From the NCBI GenBank assembly GCA_025765595.1, contig JAIVFH010000026.1, positions 248,001 through 312,000 on the forward strand: DNA of 64,000 nt, written 5' to 3'. The stretch comes from Obelidium mucronatum (taxonomy: Eukaryota; Chytridiomycota; Chytridiomycetes; Chytridiales; Chytriomycetaceae). The position numbers were made by a program, and so were the translations under genes. A model generated the notes under the pieces. That model searched no databases and was not told the origin of the DNA. It saw nothing but the letters and a program-made list of their open reading frames with translations. Shown here one piece after another: positions 1 to 10,831 of this stretch (position 1 is the first letter of the stretch; each line of letters opens with the position of its first letter).

Positions 1-3000
1 GCAAGGCTATCATTGTGTCGTCAAACATCCAGCGCCTCTGTGATACTCCTGCATCTGCCGCGTCCAACTTAAGCCCCAAGGTACTCGCTGCCGCCTCCCC
101 ATCTTCGGGATTTATCCAGTTTTCAGGATCAAACTACTGCTGGACCGTTGATGGATACGGCGACTTGGTTTCTACCGCTTGCTCGGGTGCCGCTAACCAG
201 AAGTTTACATTCGTTTGGGAATCATCGACCGTTCTTCGCATTAAACAAGGAAACCTTTGTGCAAATGTGGATGGCGCGAGTAAAAATGCCGGAGCTGGGT
301 TGCTCGTAAGTTCAAGGTTTTGATTTTCACATTTGTTAAATTTTCATTTTCGAAGATGTATGAGTGTGACACGGCCAAGACCGTGAGCAACGAGTTGTTT
401 AATGCTGTCGATGGACAATCAACTCAACTCAAGTACACTCTCAACACAAAGTTGTGCGTTGGATTGGATGGATCTTCCATCAAGACACTGTTGAGTGATG
501 ATATTCCCATACCTCATAATTATCATGTTGAACAGTAACCTTATATAAAATAGTAACTGTCCAGCCTCGGCTGCTACCGTGAGCATAGCAGGATTTCAGT
601 TTGATCTCGTAGCTTCTGTACCAACTGTGCCAGCCGTTGTAACCTCAGGTTTTGTTCAGGTCGAGGGATCAAACAACTGCTGGACTGTTTCTTCTGGAAG
701 TTTGACCCAATCTCTCTGTGACACCAAAAACGCGAATCAGAAATTTAACTTTGACTGGCAACCCAACGGCTTGTTGCGCATCCGCCAGGGTAAGAATTGC
801 GCCAACGTGGCCGGAGGAAGCACAACGGCTGGAGCCTCTCTAATTGTTAAGTATTCTCATGAATCAAATTGGCTTAAAAAATTGACTTTTCAAGTATGTA
901 GATGTATGCTTGTAATGCGGGTGTTCTCTCTTCAAACGACTTGTTTTCCGCCAAAGGGTCTGCTCTGGCCCAATTTAAGTATAGCATGAATACCAACTTG
1001 TGTGTCGGTGAATCTGGTACAGCGTATACCACTCAGTAAGTATTCCCTTGTTTCTTGACTTTGTGCTAAACATAAACACGACCCAAACAGGAATTGCCCA
1101 GCATCCGTAAACCAAAAGGGTTTCACCTTCAATATGGTTTCTATACCAAAATTGACCTACGAGACAAAGTCTGGATTTATTCAAGTGGATGGTACAAACT
1201 CTTGCTGGACAGGCGATGCAGACGGATACTTGACCTATTCGCGTTGTGACTCTTCGAACAGCTTCCAGAAATTTAATTTCCTAACACCAGGAGCTGGACA
1301 AATTCGAATCCAGCAAGGTAAATATTGTGCCAATGTTGCCGGGGCTGGAACCACCGTTGGTTCAGACGTGATTGTGAGTGGTCAAAAAGTGCGGCATATT
1401 CAAGTACTCAACAAAAGAATCTTAGCTTTATCCGTGTGACATTTCCACGATCGCCAAGAATGAAATATTTCTGACTAGCGGAAATACTGGAACTCTTTTG
1501 AAGTACAACTTAAACTCTAATTTGTGTTTGGGGCTCACAGCTTCAGGATCACTATCAACACAGTTAAGATATTTTTTCCTTTCTCATGAGATGTACTTTT
1601 TTTGTTAAATTTTCGGTTTTTTCTCAGGGACTGCCCGCAAGCCCCAACCAGCTTCGCAGGATTCGCGTTTAGTTTTGTTGAGACGCCTACAACTGTTCCA
1701 AATCCCCCAGCAACCGGGTTCCTAATGCTTAGCGGAACCTTAAACTGTTTAGCTGCGTATATTGACGCTGAAGGGACCGGTCTGGTTTCCAGGCTGTGCG
1801 ATGAAAACGATGCATACCAAAAGTTTAATTTGGAATGGCAATACAACGGCCTTGTACGAATCAAATCCCAGTTCAAGGGAGCTAAAAATTGCCTCAACTG
1901 CAACAGTGACAGCGCCACTCTAATTGTAAGGAAAGATAAAGCCTTTTTTTTTGATTTTTACTAAATACATTTTTTTTCCACAGCGATATGAGTGTCATCC
2001 GGCCAGTCTTCCAGAAAATGATTTGTTTGTAGCGACTTTGGATAATGCGGTACCTTTGAAAAGAAGTTTCAGTACCGACGCGTGTATTGGCTTGAAGGGA
2101 GCTGAATTCACAGCGACGTAAGTGTAATTATTCAAGACCTTCAACATGGAAAATTGACTTTCGCCGCAGAAAATGCGTTAATGGCGGTCCGCTGTTGACC
2201 CTGGTTGCCTCTCCTCCATTGAAAAAGTCGTGCCCTGCGGGATCAAAACTTATTGCAAAAGCTACTGACGCGGGATCTGCACGCAAAGGAACATTCTTTG
2301 GAACAGAGCTCTATGACCGAACAATCATTGGAGCGGCCAACTCGTATGCTCCAAAACCTATTACAGTGACAGTTCAAACAACGTCAGGAACTGCCCAGCC
2401 ATTGTGCCACGTTACTTGGACCCCTCGCCCGGCCTTCAACCACACAAACGGATGGATTTTTCCTGACGCCCCTTACACTGATTCCGACGGTGCCGTGTCG
2501 GCTTATTGGGTTGCTGGATCTGGCGCTCAACAAGTAATGGATGTTTCTATTACAAGGAATGACGGGACCATCGACAAGGTTACGATTATTGGAAAGGGGT
2601 TTGACGATCCTGGCTCTGTCACTGACGGAGGACGTATCTATTGGGAAATGCCAGATCCATGGCAAAGATTTTCAGTTGAAATAACTCCTCATACTTGGCC
2701 GAAAAAGTCGTATTATACTGCGCTGAGTCAAGGACGCTACTATGCTGGGCTTCTCTCCAACCGAATTAACTATTCCATGTGGATAAAGAACGGCATTTAT
2801 CCAGTAGTTGTTAAAAGCCACCCCAAGACTGTACACATGCAATTTGATGGGGAAGGCAGTGGAACAAACTGCATGTACATGCTGGATACGGATTCGAAAG
2901 TAAACGTCACGTATACTTTTCAAATGACAATTACTGGACCAGATCACGCTCTTCAAGTCACCAATCAGGAAACTGGTGAAGTAATTGAAGTTTGCACCAT

Positions 3001-3325
3001 GCGATATGCAAAGACCATTTATTCCCCTCGTATCAGCGCGTTTAACGAAAACTTTGGGGCGAGGGAGCTTTCTTGCTTGGATAATGAAGTTCGGTCTGTG
3101 TCTTACACAAACTGTAAATACTCTGTAGATATTACTGGGGATTGGACAGACTGTGATCCAACTTGGGCTGCTGCGAGAAATTCGTTTAATCCTGGCGGCG
3201 GCGCAATTTGCATGAATTACAAACACACACTGTCCAAGAATGGATATACACTGAGCGGAGGAGGTTTTATGACTGCCACTTCCAGAGTTCCAGGAAAGAA
3301 TCCACTGAATAGACAGGCGAATTAA
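1..3325 (+). CDS. Ricin-B-like repeat protein with DUF3472-like C-terminus (5'-truncated by window)
   Basis: The gene enters from the left edge; its start is outside the window. It holds four tandem units of about 140 residues, each encoded by a pair of exons. Each unit starts near a C-P-A-like motif, continues with SGF(I/V)Q, NCWTV-type and NQKFNF..W..NGLLRI motifs, then a CANV core and a second-exon part (MYECD, MYACN, LYPCD, RYECH) ending in N.K/NLC(V/L)G. The pattern resembles ricin B beta-trefoils, with QKF in place of QxW. Inferred exons: 357-489, 554-845, 902-1035, 1091-1373, 1426-1562, 1628-1925, 1984-2117, 2170-3325; introns alternate phase 0 and phase 2. The last exon adds about 350 residues; its FDGEGSG...Y.F segment recalls DUF3472 (moderate). 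Probably a secreted carbohydrate-binding protein; no signal peptide is visible because the 5' end is missing. Confidence 0.7.
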
Positions 3326-3571
3326 ACTTCGCCTTGTTGATAACTGAGGTTTGGAATAATAAACTGGAAGTGATGGCGACAGCATAATTTTATTGGTCAA
3401 TAATTAACTGCTTAAAGCATATAAACTGAATATAACTTATCTTTTTGTAATGCCGTTGACCAGCTATTGACATGTCGTCAATATATGCGAAAGAATTTTG
3501 GGCTTGTGTAACCCTAAGGTTACGGCCGAAGCCTCGTTTTCTAGAAGGATTTGCTTTTGAACAAAACAAAC

Positions 3572-4968
3572 ATGGAGAAGCTGTTTGGATCCATCGCTCA
3601 ACACGTTCAGAGCTCTCAAACACCAGCTTTCCAATCCGCCCCTCAACCGCAGTCAAACTCTGGACAAGTCGCTCCGTGGCTTCAAGACGGGAACTGTAAG
3701 TAAATCTCTCTCTCCACCCAGAAACAACTCCACTGTTTGGGCAGTCTAAACTGAATCTGACAAAATACAGCCAACAAACCACCACCAGTAGTGAGTCATG
3801 TAAGCTTAACTTGGAACGCACTGGAAACGCTGCTTTTACCTGCTTTTCCCCCCCAAAAAACAGTCATCTTCAGACGAACATATCCTGGTCCAACCCACCC
3901 AACAAGCAACGGATCCATATCGGCATCAAAACTCGTTTACATCCAGTGGAAAGAAAAAAGCATTGCTTATCGGAATCAACTATACTGGAACGTCTTACGC
4001 GTTATCAGGTTTATATAAAAAAAATACAGTGAATATTAGTCATAATCAAAACCATAAAACCAAAAACAAATTAAAAAGGATGCATCAACGACGCGCATAA
4101 TCTCAAAAATTTTATCGTTCAAAACTATGGATACAGCGCGTCACCAGAATCAATGGTCATGTTGAGTGAAGACAGCAAGAACGACAAAATGATTCCTACC
4201 GTCAAAAACTTGATTGCAGGATTCCAATGGCTTGTTTCGAATACAAAATCCGGCGATGAGTTGTTCTTGAGTTATTCAGGGCATGGCGCGCAGATTAAGG
4301 ATGACGATGGGGATCGAGCATCAGGGATGGATAGTACGCTGTGTCCTTTGGATTTTCTCACTGCAGGACAGATTCGAAGTGATGATGTTCATCGGTACTT
4401 GGTGGCTGCGCTTCCACAGGGTGTTAAGCTGACTGTCGTGATGGACTGTTGTCACTCGGGGACAATGATGGAGTTGCCGTACACTTACCGACCTGACGCG
4501 AATGGCAAAATGAATCCCATCGATATGGTCAAAGAAGGCATGAGAATCGCAGCACGCGCAAAGGGCCTTTTTGAAGGCGGCTTTTCAATGAACAAGATTA
4601 ACGATGCGAAAAACTTATTTGAAGATGCTCAGGCCCTGGCTGCGGCTTTCAGTGGCCGTGGGAAGAAGGCCGAGGTTGATTCTCAAGGATACAAGAAGGA
4701 GGCATTCAATGAAAACGCGGGAGCGCCGAAGCAAGTCTTTTGCCTTTCTGGATGTATGGATGAACAAACCAGTGCTGATACAAGCTTCAATGGACAAGCG
4801 AGTGGAGCGCTTACTTTTGCAATTTTGAGTGCATTGAAGGAGAACCGCGATGTGTCGTTCGAGGAGCTCTTGGTGCAACTGAGGGGGTTCATGAAGGGCA
4901 AGTTTTCGCAGATTCCCCAGCTTTCGTGCGGGGTCCCCGTTGATCCCCAGTCCAAGTTCTCGTTTTAG
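3572..4968 (+). CDS. Metacaspase, type I, short prodomain (copy 1)
   Basis: Cysteine protease of clan CD that cleaves after Arg/Lys, calcium-dependent in the family. Catalytic His lies in YSGHG and catalytic Cys in DCCHSG; the acidic DDDGDRASG loop is also present. Inferred exons 3572-3695, 3771-3790, 3864-4008 and 4079-4968 give an open frame of 392 residues. Exon 2 is a 20-bp microexon encoding SNKPPPV. The prodomain is short and Gln/Ser-rich and, unlike the two paralogues, has no WW domain. The p20 core begins at KKALLIGINYTGT. An intron present before NDAK in both paralogues is absent here, suggesting intron loss. The next metacaspase starts only 40 bp downstream. The start was chosen because MEKLFG.I matches MEKILGKI in copy 2. 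Confidence 0.9.
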
Positions 4969-5008
4969 AGTTTATTCAAAATCGTTTTTATAAAACAACA
5001 AACAACAA
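4969..5008 (+). promoter_or_regulatory. 40-bp spacer between tandem metacaspases with TATA-like element
   Basis: This is the whole interval between the stop of metacaspase 1 and the ATG of metacaspase 2. It contains TATAAAA at about 4989-4995, 14 bp before the ATG, followed by an A/C-rich leader (acaacaaacaacaa). The TATA-like element is too close to the ATG for an ordinary leader, so the promoter of copy 2 probably overlaps the coding end of copy 1, or the pair is co-transcribed. A similar TATATAA lies 27-33 bp before the ATG of metacaspase 3. Function is inference. Confidence 0.4.
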
Positions 5009-6883
5009 ATGGAGAAGATTCTCGGCAAGATTGTTCAGCAAGCCGTGGCAGGCGGCGGCAGCGGCCAAGGCCACGGCCAGGGCGGAAAGCCAAACAACCA
5101 AATGGACATGGTTGGAAAGCTGCTCCAGCAAGTCGTTGGAGGCCAGGGTGGCCAGCAGCCCCAACAGGGGTACCCCCAGCAACAGCAACAGTATGGAGGC
5201 TATCCCGGCCAGCAGCAGCAGTATCCACAGCAGCAGTATGGCCAACAGCCCCAGCAGTATGGACAACAACAGCAGTATGGCCAACAGCCGCAACAGGTGT
5301 GTTTTGTCGTTTCAAGTTTCATCACTCTGATCACTGACTGACACTCATCAGTATGGAGGATACGCTGCGCCCCAGCAGGCCCAGGCGCCTTACGGCCAGC
5401 AGCAATACCCGCAGCAGCACCAGCAACCGCCAGCGCCGGCCGGTGGTGCCAGTCAGGTAGTTGAACCCTCTCCGTCCCAAACAAGCGCTAACGCATTCCC
5501 CGCAGCCGCTTCCTCCAGGCTGGATCGTGCAATTTAGTCAGCAATATCAACGCAACTTTTGGGGTGAGTTTGGTCTTCGATATTTGTAATGAAATGTTGT
5601 CTGACCGTTCACTTGGCACAGTAAACCAAGCAACTGGACAATCTCAGGTATGCAAAACCTTTATTTAAGCAGAAATGCGACGTATTGTACTCATCATGCG
5701 TCGATTTAAGTGGACTCCACCTGAAAATTTGCCAGCTTACTCTGCTCCATCTGGTGGATTGGCCGGTGGTGCTGATCCATACCAAGTCCAACACAGTTTC
5801 CAACCCAACGGCCGAAAGAAGGCTTTGCTCATTGGTATCAACTATGCTGGAACACCGAATGCTCTCGCAGGTTTTTTTCTATTTCTTAATTCTTTAAATT
5901 ACAACGATAATCGCTTACCTAAAACAAAGGTTGCATCAACGACTGTCACAACTTGAAGCAATTTATTGTCCAAAACTACGGATACAACCCATCTCCTCAA
6001 ACAATGCTCATGCTCACTGACGACCAATACAACAACCCCCAAATGATGCCAACCCTCCGAAATATGCTCGGCGCTTTCACATGGCTTGTCTCGAATACTC
6101 AACCCGGTGACCAACTATTTTTCAGTTATTCTGGACACGGAGGTCAAGTTCCAGATGATGACGGAGATCGTGCTTCAGGAATGGACAGCACATTGTGTCC
6201 TTTGGATTTCAAAACTGCTGGACAGATTCGAAGTGATGATGTACACAGATATTTGGTCAAGGCGTTACCTCAAGGCGTCAAATTGACTGTTGTTATGGAT
6301 TGCTGTCACTCTGGAACCATGATGGAATTGCCTTACACGTACAGACCTGATGCCAGTGGTAAAATGAGTCCTGTTGATTTAGCAAAGCAAGGACTGAGAG
6401 TGGCTTTGGGCGCTCAAAAGCTCTTGCAAGGCGGTTTCTCGATGAACAAGGTTTGTTAATGGAAATTGCTATCATTTGATAACATAGCGGTTGACTATAA
6501 AATGCTTAAATTAGATGAACGACGCAAAGCGATTGTTTGCTGATGCCCAAAGCCTTGCTGCCGCGTTCGGTGGTGGCAGCCAAACCCAAACTGATGCTCA
6601 AGGATACAAACAAGAAAGCTTCAACGAAAACTCTGGCGGTCCAAAGCAAGTATTCTGTCTTTCGGGATGTCAGGACGCTCAAACCAGTGCCGATACCAGC
6701 TTCAACGGCCAAGCCAGTGGTGCCCTCACCTACGCGATTTTGAATGCCTTGAAGGACAACCGCAACTTGTCGTTTGAACAGCTTTTGATGCAGTTGAGAG
6801 GCTTCATGAGTGGAAAGTTTTCTCAAATTCCACAGCTGTCTTGTGGTGTTCCTGTGGATCCAAACTCACCTTTCTCTTTTTAA
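5009..6883 (+). CDS. Metacaspase, type I, with Gln/Tyr-rich prodomain and WW domain (copy 2)
   Basis: Seven inferred exons (5009-5296, 5352-5456, 5506-5563, 5622-5647, 5711-5870, 5930-6450, 6515-6883) give 508 residues. The prodomain starts with a helix (MEKILGKIVQQA), then a repetitive QQQYG/YPQQQ low-complexity stretch resembling prion-like yeast Mca1 prodomains. A WW domain split over four exons follows: PLPPGW ... QRNFWVN ... GQSQ|WTPP, with both signature Trp and the terminal Pro. The protease core follows, with YSGHG (His) and DCCHSG (Cys) intact and a calcium-site-like DDDGDRASG. WW domains bind Pro-rich ligands, so this prodomain may recruit partners or target the enzyme; that is inference. 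Confidence 0.9.
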
Positions 6884-7111
6884 AGAACTTTTATGCGATA
6901 TTTTGAGTGTGCGTGATGATATTTTGGCATTAAAGGAGTATAGTATTGGGAAAAGCTTCTTTTTTTATTTGGTTGTTATTCCAGTCATCAGCCTTTACTC
7001 AATACCCACCACCAGTCATCATTCCTATCACTATTTAACCCAGCCATCATTCAAAGTATCATTCCATCGTTCGATTTATCACTAAAATAATCATACCATT
7101 CTTTTCATACA

Positions 7112-8953
7112 TCACCGCTCACTCCATTCCTCATCCGCAATTTCCTCAGCGAAATCCAACACAACCAACGCAGTATCAAACGAAGTCGTCATCAATTTCG
7201 TCCCAACACAATTCAAATTCCAAACTGTCGCTGAATGATGTCTCAAAGTATACAAACACCGTCCCGATTTACGATCCCACACTTTCACAGAGTAATCCCC
7301 ACTTCCACTCACGATTTTATGGGAATCCGCTTGCAAGCAAATGACTCCTCCTTCATGGCCTTCCAAGGTTCTTTGGCATTGGCTTTTACTGGAGAGATTC
7401 CAAATTTTAATCGAGCCATCGCTTGAGCCGCTTATTAACTCGGTGTTATGGAGTTGAAGACAGTATACGTATCCTTGGTGGCCTCTGAGAATGTTGATGC
7501 ATTTTCCAGACTTCCAGTTCCTGTTTTTATCATGATACTTTTTTTTAAATTGGGCAAGGATGCAGTTGCAGAGAGAGATATTTTGAAAGGGGAAACTCAC
7601 CACACTCGAATCGAATGATCGATTGAGCCAGAAACAATCATTTCACCCGAAATCTGAACGGCGCATACTGCACCTGTATGTCCACGAAGAATCTGGAGCA
7701 GCTCTCCTGAACTTGATTTCCAGACCTTACGTTATTATGGTTTTCGTCTTTTAGAAACCCATCCCCTCAAATGTTTGTAGTCAATCATCAACGCACCCGA
7801 ATCGTGTTATCTTCACTTCCGGTTACGATAATGTGATTCCCAACTTGAATCGCCACAATTTCACTTTCATGTCCGCTCAGTGTTCTCACACATTCTTTGG
7901 TTTCAACGTTCCAGATTTTAACCGTCGCATCCACTCCTCCAGTAAGAACAAACTTTGGAGTCAACTTTTTTTGGAAAAGTCGACAGATTAAAAACGGTGA
8001 GCATTGGGACACAAATCCGAAACATAAAAAAAAATCACCTTAACCGCAGAAATAATCCCATCATGCCCACTCAACAACAAATGACAAACCCCACGTTTCA
8101 CATCCATCAACTTCCCAGGCTCACCCTGCGAAATCATCACCGCCCAATTCTCATCCACAGCCAAACAAAGCGAATTTTCGATATGTGGGAACCCGAACCC
8201 TGCAGATTTTTTCGTGTATTTCCCTGTCATCCAGTTCATAAACGTCAAGTGGTTCTGCTTATACACTGCTTTCCAAGGCGCGAGGCTCACACCTTTCCAC
8301 AATACATTGCATTTCTTGGTTCCCTTCATAAAGGCAAGCTGCGTCGACCCGCCTGTTGTAGTGGTTTTACAGCTTCGAGTGGCGCTCGTACATCGGCAGC
8401 GTAATTTTAGTGACGAAAGCTCTTGGGAAAGAAGGATCGGTGTGTAGTTTTGGACCGAGCAGAGTTGTTTCCAGAGGTTATTATCGCGGAGGAGGCGGCC
8501 CCATTTCTTGCACGTGACTGCTATGGAAGAGAGGGTTTTTGGTTGGTTGTGGAGGTGGTGGAATATTTGGAGGAGGATTTCTTCGGGGAGGGTTGAGTTG
8601 ATGTTTAAGGTGTCGCTGTTTTCTAAAGTTTGATGGAGATGGAGATCGAGTTTCTTGCGGAATAAAGCCCATTGGTTCGTTTGGTTGAGGTGGCGGTGTT
8701 GTTGCTGGACGCTGATGTAGTTTGGATTGAGGGTCTGGAAAGTCTTGAATCGCTTTAAATCGGGTTTTGGTGGGTTATTATTGACGTTGATCGCGTCTGA
8801 ATAATCTGAAAGCGCCGTTTTTGGAATATCGAGATCAAGACCCCAAGCGCTCTTCTCGGTTTTTTGGATTGTGAGGCTGGATCGCGTTGAAGTCCCTCCA
8901 CACAAAGTTACTTCCGAAGTCCTTGGTGCCTCTTGCTTGTCCATCGCTTCCAA
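7112..8953 (-). CDS. F-box/WD40 repeat protein, Cdc4/Fbw7/Met30-like SCF substrate receptor
   Basis: N-terminal region of about 110 residues without clear domains, then an F-box (LPEEILLQIFHHL ... TCKKWGRLLRDNNLWKQLC) that would bind Skp1, then a WD40 propeller. WD units are recognisable by the GH...SGS.D.S(I/V)(K/R)(I/V)W pattern; I count about seven. Exon 1 is 8039-8953; later exons begin near 7964 and continue to the stop at 7112 through short introns. The repeats resemble Cdc4/Fbw7/Pof1/Met30. The exact orthologue, and therefore the substrate, cannot be assigned by eye. Expected role: substrate recognition in an SCF ubiquitin ligase. Confidence 0.85.
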
Positions 8954-9080
8954 AAGAGATTTACAAATGATAGCTCAAGTACGTAGGTCACAATTAAACG
9001 CGGTTTATGTAGAACAGGGGGGTTGTTCTGGAAGGGGTTGACAAAAAAAAAGGATCTTATTGAACGTAATTTATTGTCTA

Positions 9081-10627
9081 CTAACCCCTTCCAAATTCGT
9101 CACCGTCATTATCCCAAATAGGAAGTTTATGCGGAATAACTGGCCAACCTTTGTCATTGTCATATTCCGGATCTTCAGCTTGTTTGAGAATATCCATCAG
9201 CATCGAGGTTGTACTTTCAAAGTCTCCAGCCCGATTCAATCCAGTCCATCCTTCATAAGTATACATGGCAGAAACAACTCCGTAAGTCTCTGTTGCTGCG
9301 TTTCCACCCGAACTTGTATTCACATACAGGCGAGTGTAGATCATGCTTCCAAAGTTGTAACCAAAGTTGATGAATCCCTCCTTCTTGGGATTCTCATTAT
9401 CGCCATACCAAACTCCCATATAGTCTTTACTGTAAGCATGCTCAGGTTTGAACTCATAGTTGGGGAAATGCCGGATAGCCAGCGCGAATATTCCTTCATA
9501 CAAAGGTTGGAAACGGTCAAAGAACCCAAACTTCCCAAGCACTTCAAGGTTTGGTTTGAGCCATCGGAAAAAAAGGGCACAATCGAGAGGCAGCAATACA
9601 TCTCTTACTTCGCCATTCTTTCCTGTGACTGGGTTTGCCTCCCTGATACGTTTTGAAGCGGCATTGAATTCCTCAGAGAGAGAATAAAGCTGAGACCAAG
9701 ACACAAGTTTATCCGGCAGAGATCTAATGGTTCCGTTCTGAGAAAGAATAATCCATTCTTGCTCACGTGTCCTATCCCATCGACGGTGTTTTGCAACTTC
9801 CTGCATGTTTGAGATACTCTTTTAAGCTCGGCCAAATTTCCAACGTAATCTGCACGCTTACCTTGAAAGTTTCATACAACTGGTCATACAGTCGAAAATA
9901 CGTTTTCAATATCTTTGTAACGATGGACCCCACTTTCCACTCCAAACCAAATGAGTCGGGAATCTGATTGAACTGCTCAAGATGTTCCTTTGGAAGCGTG
10001 ATTTCAACGTCATGGATTCCTTTTGGTAAGTGGGACAAGAGTCGTTTGGCGAGAATCTTGAAGCCGTATTGACGAAACAGAGTACATGACTGGAAGAGAT
10101 TGACTGCTGCACAGATATCAACCTACGCTTACCCTGTTTTATTAGCTCAAGCAAATAAAAGGTTAAAACAGCCACAGACTCGCCTGGAAGATGATATCAA
10201 CCAATTCATAGATCACGGGAATGGGGAGGCTTGCAACAGGAAAGCAAGAAACGGGATGATGATCCTCTATTTCGCAGGAAACTTCGGATATAGTTTCATC
10301 TGTTTTCTGAACTTCAGAAGCTCGTTCTTTTCCTTTAAAAGAACCACCCAAGTATGGTGTCTGATGCACTAATCGAGTTACTTATGTTAGAAGATCGATA
10401 ACGGTAAAAGATAGAAATCCAAAGGTTTCTTACTTTGCAAGCCTGGACATATCTGAGGTCGTGGAGCAAATCGACCCTGCCTTGCACTGTTTCCATCTGA
10501 GATAGGCAGCGTTGCATCGGGACAGTAAGACTTTGAAGCCAAAAGAACCAACAAGATAGAAGGTCAAAGAAGGCACACTGAAACCTTTTGTGGGCAATGA
10601 TGGGTCCGTCGCTCTTTTGATTCGCAT
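9081..10627 (-). CDS. Unrecognised protein family, copy 1 (paralogue of 10832-12473)
   Basis: Not recognised. Conserved blocks shared with the neighbour: SLPIPVIYELVD, KILAKRLLSHLP.GIHDVE, W(S)QL, LPLDCALFFRWL.PNLE, GVWY.(D/N)(N/S)ENPKKE.FINFGYNFG.MIYTRLYVNTS.GGNA, and YEGWTGLN. The GYNFG...YVNTS.GG part faintly recalls SMI1/KNR4 domains, but not enough to name it. The last exon ends at 9081; an intron lies before EVAKHRR near 9800. At about 10123-10183 an intron is needed whose donor is GC (CAG/GCGAGT), whereas the paralogue has GT there. The first exon (start given at 10627) and its join near 10370 are uncertain. No signal peptide or membrane segment is obvious. Confidence 0.6.
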
Positions 10628-10831
10628 TTGGTGGAGTTTTTAAAATCAGATATGACAACACTTTATCACAGCCACAACTAGCCACAGAATAACACACATC
10701 CAATAAAAATTAAGAATAGACTGTGGCGCGGTCTGCAGTCGTCGGCGCCAAAAATAACAACGGACGCACAACAATTGCATGTGCCCTTAGCTATAAATTC
10801 AAGGCAACTCCTCTCTCTTTAAACAACACAT

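Noticed and set aside
5009..5330. Long minus-strand frames opposite the metacaspase 2 prodomain (Leu/Ala-rich)
   Set aside because: They are the complement of the repetitive CAG/CAA codons; no start context, splice pattern or family match.
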